A stretch of DNA of 10,160 nt from positions 1 through 10,160 of the forward strand of contig CAMDJY010000034.1 in NCBI GenBank assembly GCA_945901145.1. The letters run 5' to 3'. The position numbers and the translations under genes were made by a program. The notes under the pieces were generated by a model that saw only the letters and a program-made list of their open reading frames with translations, did not search any database and was not told where the DNA came from. This document shows positions 1 through 9,177 of this stretch, in pieces (the stretch's first letter is position 1; the number at the start of each line of letters is the position of its first letter). The DNA is from Legionella genomosp. 1. GTDB lineage: Bacteria; Pseudomonadota; Gammaproteobacteria; Legionellales; Legionellaceae.

Positions 1-1613
1 TCATATTTATGCGTAATATACCATTGTTGTAAAATAGTCAGGGTATTACTCACTGTCCAATACAAAACTAAACCTGAAGGAAAATTCCAAAACAACCCGG
101 TAAATAACACTGGAAGAAACATCATCACTTTAGCTTGCATTGGATCAGGTGGCGCTGGGTTTAATTTTTGCTGAATAAGCATGGTAATCCCCATCAAAAT
201 AGGCAAAACATGCCAAGGATCTGGTGATGCAAGATCAGTTATCCAAAAAATAAATGGCGCTAACCGAAATTCAACACTTTCAACCAATACCCAATAGAGT
301 GCAATCATCACCGGGATTTGAATTAAAATTGGTAAGCAACCTGCTAAAGGATTCACTTTTTCTTGACGATAAAGCTCCATAGTTGCTTGGCTCATCTTCG
401 CTTTATCGTCACCATAGCGTTCACGTAACGCCTGCATTTTGGGTTGAAGCTTACGCATGGCAGCCATTGACCGATAACTCGTTGCTGATAAACGATAAAA
501 AGCAAGTTTAATCAATGCCGTGACAATAACAATTACCCAGCCCCAATTGCCGATATATTCATAAATAATTCTCATCAACGAAAATAATAATGAAGAGATC
601 AACCACAACCAACCGTAATCGATTGTTAAATCAAGACCAGGGGCAACTGCTTTAAGATTTTCAGCAACTTCAGGACCTACATAAAGGCGTGTACGAATTA
701 ATTGCTGCTGAACCGGCTCAATAGTAACAGCCTGTCCAACTGATCCAATAATATATTCATCATGATTAGCTCGGCTATAAAAACGATTTTTAGTGTTTGG
801 ATAAGGAATCCATGCCGTTAAAAAATAACGCTGTTGCATAGCAACCCAGCCACCATCAGCTGTTTTGTCTAAGTTTTCTTGATTCATTTCTTTAAATGTT
901 AATTTTTTATAGCGATGCACCCCAGGTTGGGAATAAGATGCGCCGGTATAAGAACCAATATTAAACGGACTCGATTTATCTTCTAAAGGTGACTGACGAA
1001 CGAGCTGGGTATTTAAATAGCCTTGCCATGGTTCTTGAGTGTCATTGGATAATTGATATTCAATATCGATGAGATATTGGCCCTGGGTAAAAGTAAATAT
1101 TTTGTTGACTGTTAAACCACTTTTATCTTTTCCTGTTAAAGTAATAGATAGTTTTTTTTGCTCAGGCTGCATTTCATACAAAGACTTTGTACTTTGAAAA
1201 TTAAGATCTACAGGAAAAACTGAATTTGCATGTATCGTAAATAAATTACTTTGAGCAACATATCGATGATTGAAATCATCAGTCAATAGTCGAAACGGCT
1301 CGTTTTTTTCTGATTCACTCACGGGATAATTTAATAGATCAGCTTGGATAATATCTCCAGATTTTAAATCGATTTTAAGATTTAACGTATCTGTTTTAAC
1401 TTGAATGGCAGGTAAGTTTTTTATTTGTGCTTGTTGGGTATTTATTTGCGTATTAATGACTGACTCTTGTTCAGGACTTAAGGGAATACTTGTATGCGCT
1501 TGATCTGTCAATATCACTCGATTTTTCACGGAATAATCAGTATTCCAAGCATTCATCAAAGAATAGCCGATGCATGCAAGGGCCATAAATAGTATGAGTC
1601 TTCTAATGTCCAT
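1..1613 (-). CDS. yidC: YidC membrane protein insertase (C-terminal end cut by window edge)
   Basis: YidC (Oxa1/Alb3 family) inserts and folds inner-membrane proteins, alone or with SecYEG. My translation from ATG at 1613 stays open for 537 codons to the left edge, so only about 10-40 C-terminal residues are missing. Visible parts: an N-terminal membrane anchor (about residues 5-22), a large periplasmic domain (about 25-325), then the conserved core. The core holds the GNWGW...TALIKL segment (355-370), the cytoplasmic hairpin [19 protein letters not shown] (386-404), [16 protein letters not shown] (420-435), the DPW..LPILMG segment and FPSGLVLYW (511-519). Lys369 occupies the site of the E. 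coli groove arginine R366; from memory, lysine is also found there in Pseudomonas. The ATG overlaps the yidD stop by one base (TAATG), which suggests translational coupling. The identification is secure. Confidence 0.97.
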   Translation of the reverse strand, partial: MDIRRLILFMALACIGYSLMNAWNTDYSVKNRVILTDQAHTSIPLSPEQESVINTQINTQQAQIKNLPAIQVKTDTLNLKIDLKSGDIIQADLLNYPVSESEKNEPFRLLTDDFNHRYVAQSNLFTIHANSVFPVDLNFQSTKSLYEMQPEQKKLSITLTGKDKSGLTVNKIFTFTQGQYLIDIEYQLSNDTQEPWQGYLNTQLVRQSPLEDKSSPFNIGSYTGASYSQPGVHRYKKLTFKEMNQENLDKTADGGWVAMQQRYFLTAWIPYPNTKNRFYSRANHDEYIIGSVGQAVTIEPVQQQLIRTRLYVGPEVAENLKAVAPGLDLTIDYGWLWLISSLLFSLMRIIYEYIGNWGWVIVIVTALIKLAFYRLSATSYRSMAAMRKLQPKMQALRERYGDDKAKMSQATMELYRQEKVNPLAGCLPILIQIPVMIALYWVLVESVEFRLAPFIFWITDLASPDPWHVLPILMGITMLIQQKLNPAPPDPMQAKVMMFLPVLFTGLFWNFPSGLVLYWTVSNTLTILQQWYITHKY

Positions 1614-1873
1614 TAAAAATTCTCTTTTTCAGGTAAAATAAGATCAACGCCGCTAGGCCCCCAGGGATGACATCGTAATAAACGTCGAATCGTGAGCCAA
1701 ATCCCTTTTATAGGACCAAAATAATGAATTGCATCAATTGCATAAAGAGAGCAACTTGGATAAAAACGACAACAAGATCCGAGCATTGGACTTAATAATA
1801 AGCGATAAGTCCAGATTGGAAAACAAAAAAATGAGCGAACTAGTGATCGTTTGTTGCTGATATTTTTTTCCAT
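1613..1873 (-). CDS. yidD: YidD membrane protein insertion efficiency factor
   Basis: This 86-residue protein is the small YidD family member normally encoded between rnpA and yidC. It is a membrane-associated protein with an amphipathic N-terminal helix (about residues 14-28) and assists YidC-dependent insertion. Family marks are [12 protein letters not shown] (residues 34-45) with its conserved cysteines, [19 protein letters not shown] (53-71), and a following Gly/Asp-containing tail. Its start lies inside the end of rnpA, a 34-base overlap (1840-1873), with only a weak GGA as ribosome-binding site. Its TAA shares one base with the yidC ATG. Both junctions suggest coupled translation. Length and motifs match the family, so the call is firm. 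Confidence 0.96.
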   Translation of the reverse strand: MEKNISNKRSLVRSFFCFPIWTYRLLLSPMLGSCCRFYPSCSLYAIDAIHYFGPIKGIWLTIRRLLRCHPWGPSGVDLILPEKENF

Positions 1874-2187
1874 ACAGTATCCAATTTTTCAGTCAGTAAA
1901 GAGGAGCTTATGGATGAAGCACCAGGTTTAGCTAAAATGACGATATCAATAGAAGGTAAATTTTTTGTTAGTCGAAAACTTTCTCGAAATATACGTTTGA
2001 TTCGGTTTCTATCATGTGCTTTTGCAATTGCTCTTTTAGATAAAGCCATTCCAATTCTTGCATAGCCTAACTGATTATCTCTAAACAATAAAATAAAACG
2101 TGACAATGAAATTTTTTCGGCTTTTGCAAACACACCATCAAATGCAGCTTTATTTAATAAACGTTGAGATTTTTTAAAGCAATGCAT
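1840..2187 (-). CDS. rnpA: Ribonuclease P protein component
   Basis: This 115-residue basic protein is the RNase P protein subunit, which with the RNA subunit (rnpB, not in this window) removes 5' leaders from pre-tRNA. The family signature is the RNR motif, seen as AHDRNRIKRIFRESFR (residues 57-72). It is preceded by a conserved N-terminal FKKSQRLLNKAAFDGVF stretch and the RIGMALSKR strand. The ATG directly follows the rpmH stop (TAAATG) and I see no convincing Shine-Dalgarno there, so translation is probably coupled to rpmH. The 3' end overlaps yidD. Length is normal (E. coli 119 residues). Confidence 0.97.
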   Translation of the reverse strand: MHCFKKSQRLLNKAAFDGVFAKAEKISLSRFILLFRDNQLGYARIGMALSKRAIAKAHDRNRIKRIFRESFRLTKNLPSIDIVILAKPGASSISSSLLTEKLDTVWKKISATNDH

Positions 2188-2322
2188 TTAGGCAGACAAA
2201 CGTTTACGACCTTTGGCGCGACGTCTTTTAATCACTAAACGACCTGAACGGGTTGCCATTCGAGCACGAAATCCATGATCTCTTTTTCTTTTTAAATTAC
2301 TGGGTTGGAATGTACGTTTCAT
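2188..2322 (-). CDS. rpmH: 50S ribosomal protein L34
   Basis: This 44-codon gene encodes L34, a small, highly basic protein that binds 23S rRNA in the large subunit. The translation starts [20 protein letters not shown] and ends in an Arg/Lys-rich tail ([13 protein letters not shown]). It matches the family over its whole length, including the MKRT(F/Y)QPS start and the HGFRARM segment. It is the first gene of the leftward rpmH-rnpA-yidD-yidC block. A strong promoter candidate sits about 30-60 bases upstream, and its TAA abuts the rnpA start codon. It is shorter than many gene-finder cut-offs and easily missed. Confidence 0.98.
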   Translation of the reverse strand: MKRTFQPSNLKRKRDHGFRARMATRSGRLVIKRRRAKGRKRLSA

Positions 2323-2357
2323 AAATAACCTAAGGTTTGTACTTTATAGAGCGTAAT

Positions 2358-2386
2358 ATCATAAAAAATTTTAATGGTTATGTCAA
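2358..2386 (-). promoter_or_regulatory. Sigma-70 promoter for rpmH-rnpA-yidD-yidC
   Basis: On the minus strand a perfect -35 TTGACA (2386-2381) is followed after exactly 17 bases by TATGAT (2363-2358), one mismatch from TATAAT. Transcription would start near 2351, giving a leader of about 30 bases before the rpmH ATG at 2322. It is the best promoter match I found in the window, as expected for a ribosomal protein gene. Confidence 0.85.
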
Positions 2387-2411
2387 ACATTTGGTCGCTT
2401 AATCAAATGAC

Positions 2412-2459
2412 TTTATTATTATATATATTTCTTTTTTTATAAAATTATTTTTATTATTA
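2412..2459. other. AT-rich tract, left candidate unwinding element
   Basis: 47 of 48 bases are A or T (single C at 2431). It lies between the rpmH promoter and the first origin module. Its composition suits a DNA unwinding element, but no DnaA box of the exact consensus is next to it, which makes it the weaker candidate of the two tracts. Confidence 0.4.
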
Positions 2460-2491
2460 CCTCCAACTTTCTTGTATATAACTTATTTTAT

Positions 2492-2513
2492 TTCATATTT
2501 ATCATATAGTTAT
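2492..2513 (+). repeat. Origin direct repeat, left copy
   Basis: A 22-base sequence starting TTCATATTTAT and ending TAGTTAT matches 2754-2775 at 20 of 22 positions, 262 bases away. Both copies are followed exactly 73 bases from their first base by TATAACTT (2565 and 2827) and later by an exact TTATTCACA box. This defines the left of two similar origin modules. Confidence 0.7.
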
Positions 2514-2531
2514 ACTTTATAAAAGATGTTT

Positions 2532-2558
2532 AAACCCCCATTAACTCGTTGGGTTTTT
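2532..2558 (+). other. Small stem-loop with T run in origin
   Basis: AAACCC (2532-2537) can pair with GGGTTT (2551-2556) around a 13-base loop, and the right arm runs into two more Ts. It looks like a weak intrinsic terminator for rightward transcripts, or may only be a structural element of the left module. The right module has a smaller counterpart, ACCC (2810-2813) with GGGT (2824-2827). Function is not established. Confidence 0.3.
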
Positions 2559-2630
2559 CATGGTTATAACTTAATGCCTTATTTTTATCCCTATGTAAGA
2601 CCACATGTTTTACCCCCGTCTTTACCCCTG

Positions 2631-2639
2631 TTATTCACA
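2631..2639 (+). promoter_or_regulatory. DnaA box (exact)
   Basis: TTATTCACA matches the consensus TTATNCACA exactly. It stands immediately left of the second AT-only tract (2642 onward), the arrangement expected of a DnaA box that helps open an unwinding element. Two short C-rich direct repeats (TTTACCCC at 2609 and 2621) precede it. Confidence 0.75.
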
Positions 2640-2641
2640 TC

Positions 2642-2720
2642 TAATTTTTTTTATTTTTTTTACTTACGCACAATGCTAATTATTATAGTTATTTAGTTTT
2701 TTAAAATTATTTTAGTTATT
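2642..2720. other. AT-rich tract, main candidate DNA unwinding element
   Basis: Bases 2642-2662 are A/T only, and 2677-2720 hold just three Gs and no C. The tract begins two bases after an exact DnaA box and encloses a one-mismatch box (2664-2672). Several TAG-containing TAGTTAT words fall inside. Position and composition make it the best duplex-opening candidate. Confidence 0.55.
2664..2672 (+). promoter_or_regulatory. DnaA box (one mismatch)
   Basis: TTACGCACA differs from TTATNCACA at one position. It lies 33 bases right of the exact box at 2631 and on the same strand, inside AT-only DNA, as a weaker secondary site would. Confidence 0.45.
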
Positions 2721-2753
2721 AGTGTCTGCATATTTCGGTATAACCCAATAATA

Positions 2754-2775
2754 TTCATATTTATTATGTAGTTAT
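2754..2775 (+). repeat. Origin direct repeat, right copy
   Basis: This is the right copy of the 22-base repeat at 2492-2513, with 20 of 22 positions identical. The two differences are both C/T or A/G transitions. It opens the right module, which ends with the exact DnaA box at 2881. Confidence 0.7.
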
Positions 2776-2846
2776 GTTTTTTTAATCCTGTTGACTTTAT
2801 CTGTTTAAGACCCTTCTCTCTTTGGGTATAACTTTACTATGTAGGT

Positions 2847-2855
2847 TTACTCACA
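2847..2855 (+). promoter_or_regulatory. DnaA box (one mismatch)
   Basis: TTACTCACA differs from TTATNCACA at one position. It lies 34 bases left of the exact box at 2881 on the same strand, echoing the 33-base exact/weak spacing of the other pair but in reverse order. Confidence 0.45.
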
Positions 2856-2880
2856 TTATTTGATTGTCTCAGTACCTTAG

Positions 2881-2889
2881 TTATTCACA
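2881..2889 (+). promoter_or_regulatory. DnaA box (exact), possible dnaA autoregulation site
   Basis: TTATTCACA matches the consensus exactly. It overlaps by one base the 8-base palindrome AGCATGCT (2889-2896) and sits just upstream of the candidate dnaA -10 at 2918. Besides origin function, DnaA bound here could repress or modulate dnaA transcription, as known for dnaA promoters in several bacteria; that role is inferred here. Confidence 0.75.
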
Positions 2890-2917
2890 GCATGCTCCAT
2901 TTTCTTTAAAATACAGG

Positions 2918-2923
2918 TATACT
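2918..2923 (+). promoter_or_regulatory. Candidate dnaA promoter -10
   Basis: TATACT is one mismatch from TATAAT and lies 124 bases upstream of the dnaA ATG. The matching -35 position (about 2895-2900) is poor, and the preceding AGG only partly fits an extended -10. The exact DnaA box at 2881 would fall near -46 to -38 of this promoter. The actual start site is uncertain. Confidence 0.35.
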
Positions 2924-2977
2924 GGAATGTATTTTCTGTCCTTGATCTTACCTTATGAAAAAACTCGTTTATGACAA

Positions 2978-3023
2978 ATGCTGCATGAGGTTTACTATTT
3001 TTAACAATTGTCCCATGCAGCAT
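2978..3023 (+). promoter_or_regulatory. 10-bp inverted repeat in dnaA leader
   Basis: ATGCTGCATG (2978-2987) is perfectly complementary to CATGCAGCAT (3014-3023). GG (2989-2990) and CC (3012-3013) can add two pairs beyond a one-base bulge, leaving a loop of about 21 bases. It ends ten bases before the dnaA Shine-Dalgarno. It could be an mRNA hairpin influencing translation or stability, or a dyad protein-binding site. It lacks a T run, so it is not an intrinsic terminator. Confidence 0.5.
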
Positions 3024-3033
3024 GTTGACATTT

Positions 3034-3040
3034 GGAGGAG
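3034..3040 (+). promoter_or_regulatory. dnaA ribosome-binding site
   Basis: GGAGGAG is a near-perfect Shine-Dalgarno ending six bases before ATG at 3047. It decides the start: an in-frame TTG at 3032 overlaps this element and has no such site of its own, so it is unlikely to be the initiator. Confidence 0.85.
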
Positions 3041-3046
3041 TTTGAT

Positions 3047-4408
3047 ATGGTTTTAAATATTTGGCAGAGATGCCTTGATGTTTTAGAATCTGAATTCTCC
3101 CCACAGCAATTTAATACCTGGCTACGTCCTTTACAGGTTGACGCGGAATCTGAAGTGCATGTTTTAACTTTACTTGCACCGAATCGATTTGTTGTTGATT
3201 GGGTTAAAAAGAATTTTTATTTACGTATTAAAGAGCTTGCAACTCAGTTTAGCGACGCATCTATTCACGAAGTACATATTGAAATTGGTTGTAAAGCTAT
3301 TTCTACTGGTTCTTCTGTGATAGCTGTATTGCCTGAAAAAAATGCACCAGTAGCCGTTCCAGTTGTAAAGACAAATGACCACTATAAGAACTCTTATCTT
3401 AATAAGAAATTTGAGTTTGATAGTTTTGTCGAAGGTAAATCGAACCAATTATCGCGTGCTGCAGCTATCCAAGTTGCCGAGCGTCCTGGAGATGCTTATA
3501 ACCCTTTGTTCATTTACGGAGGTGTTGGTCTTGGTAAAACCCATCTTATGCATGCTGTTGGTAATATGATTTTAAAAAATAATCCTGAAGCTAAAGTGCT
3601 TTATCTGCATTCTGAGCGATTTGTAGCTGACATGGTTAAAGCCTTACAAACTAATACGATTAATGAATTTAAACGTTTTTATCGTTCTTTAAATGCCTTG
3701 CTTATTGATGATATTCAGTTTTTTGCAGGTAAAGATCGTTCGCAAGAAGAGTTTTTCCATACGTTTAACGCTTTGTTAGAAGGTCAGCAGCAAATTATTT
3801 TAACCAGCGATCGCTATCCAAAAGAAATTGAAGGGGTTGAGGAACGGCTTAAATCAAGATTTGGTTGGGGACTCACCGTCGCAGTGGAGCCACCCGAACT
3901 GGAAACACGCGTTGCTATTTTGATGAGTAAAGCCGAAGCATCCAATATTGATTTACCCTATGAAGTGGCTTTTTTTATTGCAAAACGTATTCGCTCTAAT
4001 GTCCGTGAACTTGAAGGTGCTTTACGTCGCGTTATTGCAAATGCTCATTTTACTGGCAAAATGATTACAATTGAGTTTGTTAATGATGCTTTAAGAGATT
4101 TGCTTGCTCTACAGGATAAATTAGTAACTTTAGATAATATTCAAAAAACTGTTGCTGAATATTATAAGGTCAAAGTTGTCGATCTGTTGTCAAAACGTCG
4201 AAGTCGTTCAATTGCACGTCCTCGGCAAATGGCTATGGCACTTGCTAAAGAATTAACAAATCATAGTTTACCGGAGATTGGAGATCATTTTGGTGGCCGA
4301 GATCACACAACGGTTATTCATGCTTGCCGAAAAGTCAAAGAATTAATTCAGGAGGCTGGTGAGTTTGCTGAAGATTATAAAAATTTAATGCGTATTTTAT
4401 CTTCTTGA
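3047..4408 (+). CDS. dnaA: Chromosomal replication initiator DnaA
   Basis: DnaA is the AAA+ initiator that binds DnaA boxes, forms an ATP-dependent filament at oriC, opens the duplex and loads DnaB. The 453-residue protein has domain I (1 to about 85, with [13 protein letters not shown]), a short linker (about 86-115), the AAA+ domain and a DNA-binding domain (about 350-453). Visible motifs are Walker A GGVGLGKT (158-165), Walker [10 protein letters not shown] (218-226), sensor I LTSDR (252-256), the arginine finger in SRFGWG (270-275), sensor II in [10 protein letters not shown] (319-328), and the DNA-binding signature [15 protein letters not shown] (416-430). ATG 3047 is chosen for its strong Shine-Dalgarno. 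The gene starts just right of the origin and is followed after 12 bases by dnaN. Length is usual (E. coli 467, with a longer linker). Confidence 0.98.
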   Translation: MVLNIWQRCLDVLESEFSPQQFNTWLRPLQVDAESEVHVLTLLAPNRFVVDWVKKNFYLRIKELATQFSDASIHEVHIEIGCKAISTGSSVIAVLPEKNAPVAVPVVKTNDHYKNSYLNKKFEFDSFVEGKSNQLSRAAAIQVAERPGDAYNPLFIYGGVGLGKTHLMHAVGNMILKNNPEAKVLYLHSERFVADMVKALQTNTINEFKRFYRSLNALLIDDIQFFAGKDRSQEEFFHTFNALLEGQQQIILTSDRYPKEIEGVEERLKSRFGWGLTVAVEPPELETRVAILMSKAEASNIDLPYEVAFFIAKRIRSNVRELEGALRRVIANAHFTGKMITIEFVNDALRDLLALQDKLVTLDNIQKTVAEYYKVKVVDLLSKRRSRSIARPRQMAMALAKELTNHSLPEIGDHFGGRDHTTVIHACRKVKELIQEAGEFAEDYKNLMRILSS

Positions 4409-4420
4409 TTAAGGTGTTTT

Positions 4421-5527
4421 ATGTTTGATCTTACTGTTTCTAGACAAGACTTATTATCGCCTCTTTTGATTGTTTTAGGCGCCATCGGTAAAAAGCAATC
4501 AAATCCCTTGTTATCCCATATTTTATTAACATTGACTCAGGATCACCTGTTTCTCACTGCAACTGATCTTGAAATTGAAATATCTGCACGAATTGTATGT
4601 TTGTCTAAACAGCCAAACGGAAGTACGACTGTTCCAGCAAAAAAGATGGTAGATATTATCCGTTCTTTAGATGAGGAAACTAATCCTTGTTTGCGTTTTG
4701 ATGGTAATATTTTAACGATTCAAGAAGGCCGGAGTTTATTTAAGCTTTCAACCTTACCTTCTACAGACTATCCCAAGGCACAGGATGAAAAAAATGAAGT
4801 TGAGTTAACCCTCCCCACTGCTTCGTTTACGCGTTTATTACAATCTACCCATTTTGCTTTATCTCAACAAGATGTTCGTGTCTTTCTTAATTGTTTGCTG
4901 TTAGAAATTGAGCCTACTGGTTTAGTTGCAGTTGGTACTGATGGACATCGAATGGCGGTCGCTCGTTTGCCTATGGTTCTTACTGATCAACATCATCGAT
5001 TACTTATTCCGCGAAAAGGTATTCAAGAAATGTTACGTTTGTTAATCCCTTTATCAGATGAAACAATCACATTAGCTTTAGGAAAAAATCATATTAAGCT
5101 CATTACTCAACAATATACTTTTTCTTCTAAGCTGATTGAGTCCCGTTTTCCCTTATATGCCAAAGCAATACCACGCGATCAAAATAAGCACTTTTATATC
5201 GATCGTGACGTGCTTAAGCGCGCGCTCTTAAGGATTAGCATTCTTGCACATGAAAAATCGCGTGCAATTATGTTACATATTCAACCCGGTTTGATCACAC
5301 TTATTGCAAACAATCAAGAAAAGGAAGAAGCAATTGAATCATTAGAGGCTCAAACCGAAGGTGAAGAGCTTAAAATTGGTATTAACTCAACGTATTTGCT
5401 AGATGTGCTAAATTTTTTGAATGAAGGCTTGATTCGACTTTCTTTTAATAACACTGACAGTAGTATTTCTGTGACTGCGAATCATGACGATCTTTATCAG
5501 TATATTATTATGCCAATGAAATTATAA
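4421..5527 (+). CDS. dnaN: DNA polymerase III beta subunit (sliding clamp)
   Basis: DnaN forms the homodimeric ring that tethers DNA polymerase III and many repair enzymes to DNA. The 368-residue product has the normal length (E. coli 366) and three repeated clamp folds. Recognisable parts are the N-terminal ATDLEIEI (47-54), QDVRVFLNCLLLE (150-162), VGTDGHRMAVARLP (171-184) and the C-terminal YIIMPMKL (361-368), which forms part of the protein-binding cleft used by clamp-binding partners. An AAGG site lies six bases before the ATG. It is 12 bases after dnaA and five before recF, so most likely part of a dnaA-dnaN-recF operon. Confidence 0.98.
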   Translation: MFDLTVSRQDLLSPLLIVLGAIGKKQSNPLLSHILLTLTQDHLFLTATDLEIEISARIVCLSKQPNGSTTVPAKKMVDIIRSLDEETNPCLRFDGNILTIQEGRSLFKLSTLPSTDYPKAQDEKNEVELTLPTASFTRLLQSTHFALSQQDVRVFLNCLLLEIEPTGLVAVGTDGHRMAVARLPMVLTDQHHRLLIPRKGIQEMLRLLIPLSDETITLALGKNHIKLITQQYTFSSKLIESRFPLYAKAIPRDQNKHFYIDRDVLKRALLRISILAHEKSRAIMLHIQPGLITLIANNQEKEEAIESLEAQTEGEELKIGINSTYLLDVLNFLNEGLIRLSFNNTDSSISVTANHDDLYQYIIMPMKL

Positions 5528-5532
5528 TTGGT

Positions 5533-6591
5533 ATGAGTATTGTACGATTAGATATCCATCACCTTCGTTTAATTTCGTCGGCCCAATTAGCATTTCATCC
5601 GCGATATAATGTCATATCAGGGGATAATGGTAGCGGGAAAACATCTTTACTCGAAGCAATCTATTTATTGGGCACTGGTAGTTCTTTTAAAACGAGAGAT
5701 ATCAATGCCATTGTATCTATGGGACAACAGACACTCACGCTTTATGCCAAAACACAACAAGATCATACTCTAAGTCTTCAAAAATCTGCGAAAGGCATTC
5801 AAGTTAAATTAAATCAGCAACCATGTTCTCGTCGAAGTGAGCTTGCTGCATTTTTACCATGCCAAGTTTTTTATCAGGATATTTTTAGTATTATCGATGC
5901 TGGCCCATCGCTCCGGCGTAATATCTTAGATTGGGGTTTGTTTCACGTGAAACATGAGTATCACCAGTTATGGAAAGACTATCGTCGAATCTTAAAACAA
6001 CGTAATGCATTACTACGCCAAAAAGCAATTCGTTCTGCATTTGCTCCTTGGAACAAACAACTGGTTGAGGTGAGTGAAGCTATAGATTATCTAAGAAAAA
6101 AATACTGTGAACAATGGTTTGATGTATTTCAAACAATTTTGTCTAAACTTACAAATCATCCTTGTCAATTAATCTATGAGAAGGGCTGGGATAAAAAAAA
6201 AACAGGTAAAGGACTTCATCAAATTCTCGATGAGCAATATGAAATAGATAGTTTACGACAGTATACACATTCAGGAGCTCATCAAGCTGATATCGTTTTT
6301 GATGCTCCACAATCGTTAAAAGTGAAGCAATGTTTATCACGAGGCCAGCAAAAAATTTTATTAATTGCATTGAAGTTGGCGCAAACACAATTAATATCAT
6401 CATCCTGCCTATATTTGTTTGATGATATTACTTCAGAGCTTGATTTAGGGCATGTTGGGCGTTTTTTAAATATACTTGAATCTATTCAAGGGCAAATTTT
6501 TTTTACAGCTATTCATCCTCAACTTTTTCAGCAACAACTTGATCCACAGAAAACATCTTTTTTTACATTAGAAAATGGTGAGTTCGTATGA
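5533..6591 (+). CDS. recF: DNA replication and repair protein RecF
   Basis: RecF is an SMC/ABC-like ATPase that, with RecO and RecR, loads RecA at gaps and helps restart stalled forks. The 352-residue protein (E. coli 357) shows Walker A GDNGSGKTS (30-38), the RecF block with GPSLRRNILDWGLFHV (124-139), the ABC signature LSRGQQKI (268-275) and Walker B LYLFDDITSELD (293-304). The ATG comes five bases after the dnaN stop, with only a weak TTGG upstream, which suggests coupling to dnaN translation. The central helical part is AT-rich with lysine runs but intact. The call is firm. Confidence 0.97.
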   Translation: MSIVRLDIHHLRLISSAQLAFHPRYNVISGDNGSGKTSLLEAIYLLGTGSSFKTRDINAIVSMGQQTLTLYAKTQQDHTLSLQKSAKGIQVKLNQQPCSRRSELAAFLPCQVFYQDIFSIIDAGPSLRRNILDWGLFHVKHEYHQLWKDYRRILKQRNALLRQKAIRSAFAPWNKQLVEVSEAIDYLRKKYCEQWFDVFQTILSKLTNHPCQLIYEKGWDKKKTGKGLHQILDEQYEIDSLRQYTHSGAHQADIVFDAPQSLKVKQCLSRGQQKILLIALKLAQTQLISSSCLYLFDDITSELDLGHVGRFLNILESIQGQIFFTAIHPQLFQQQLDPQKTSFFTLENGEFV

Positions 6592-6606
6592 GCAATGGAT
6601 GAATAA

Positions 6607-6615
6607 TGCTATACT
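6607..6615 (+). promoter_or_regulatory. Extended -10 promoter for gyrB
   Basis: TGCTATACT fits the extended -10 pattern TGnTATAAT with one mismatch in the hexamer. Transcription would start near 6622, giving a leader of about 32 bases that includes the AGAGG Shine-Dalgarno (6642-6646) before the gyrB ATG. No good -35 is visible at 16-18 bases upstream, which extended -10 promoters can tolerate. It would let gyrB respond to supercoiling independently of the dnaA operon. Confidence 0.5.
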
Positions 6616-6641
6616 GATTCACATATTTTTATTTTAAATAA

Positions 6642-9074
<2,433 letters not shown>

Positions 9075-9077
9075 AGG

Positions 9078-9103
9078 TGACATCCTGTCAGACAATCCTT
9101 GTC
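9078..9103. repeat. Two tandem mini-hairpins after gyrB
   Basis: TGACAtccTGTCA (9078-9090) is followed with no gap by GACAAtccTTGTC (9091-9103). Each has a 5-bp stem and the same TCC loop. TGACA can alternatively pair with TGTCA at 9100-9104. The element starts three bases after the gyrB stop codon. It may stabilise the 3' end of the mRNA or be a degenerate intergenic repeat; no T run follows, so it is not a standard terminator. Confidence 0.4.
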
Positions 9104-9177
9104 ATCCTTCAGTTCAAGTATAGCGTCTTTCGATAATATGTCATGACGTGTTTGACTTATTTTTTTGTAAGATATGT

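Larger units (their letters stand above)
2387..2900. other. oriC: Probable chromosomal replication origin (oriC)
   Basis: This is a protein-gene-free stretch between divergent rpmH and dnaA. It combines exact DnaA boxes TTATTCACA (2631, 2881), one-mismatch boxes (2664, 2847), two AT-only tracts suited to unwinding (2412-2459 and 2642-2720), and repeated short motifs (TATAAC, TAGTTAT). The rpmH-dnaA gap is the origin site in many bacteria, including Pseudomonas, although in enterics it has moved to the mnmG (gidA) region. Only one GATC lies in the whole 2323-3046 gap (2944-2947), unlike the GATC-rich SeqA/Dam-controlled origin of E. coli. The boundaries are approximate. Four recognisable boxes is a modest number, so further degenerate boxes or a second origin region elsewhere are possible. 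GC skew across the genome would settle it. Confidence 0.75.

Noticed and set aside
367..370. YidC groove arginine replaced by lysine (about residue 369 of the protein) as a functional oddity
   Set aside because: Lysine at this site occurs in other gammaproteobacteria such as Pseudomonas and keeps the positive charge. The coordinates given here are only nominal.
2401..2414. IHF-like site (AATCAAATGACTTT) beside the left AT tract
   Set aside because: It misses the 3' part of the WATCAANNNNTTR consensus, and near-matches are common in AT-rich DNA.
2791..2819. TTGACT at 2791 as a -35 for dnaA
   Set aside because: No acceptable -10 lies 16-18 bases downstream.
2877..3104. 75-residue minus-strand open frame across the dnaA leader
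   Set aside because: It overlaps the dnaA control region and start, has no recognisable features, and is best explained as chance.
9140..9166. Weak GTCA/TGAC stem followed by seven Ts as a gyrB intrinsic terminator
   Set aside because: The stem has only four pairs with a nine-base loop and is separated from the T run, too weak to call.
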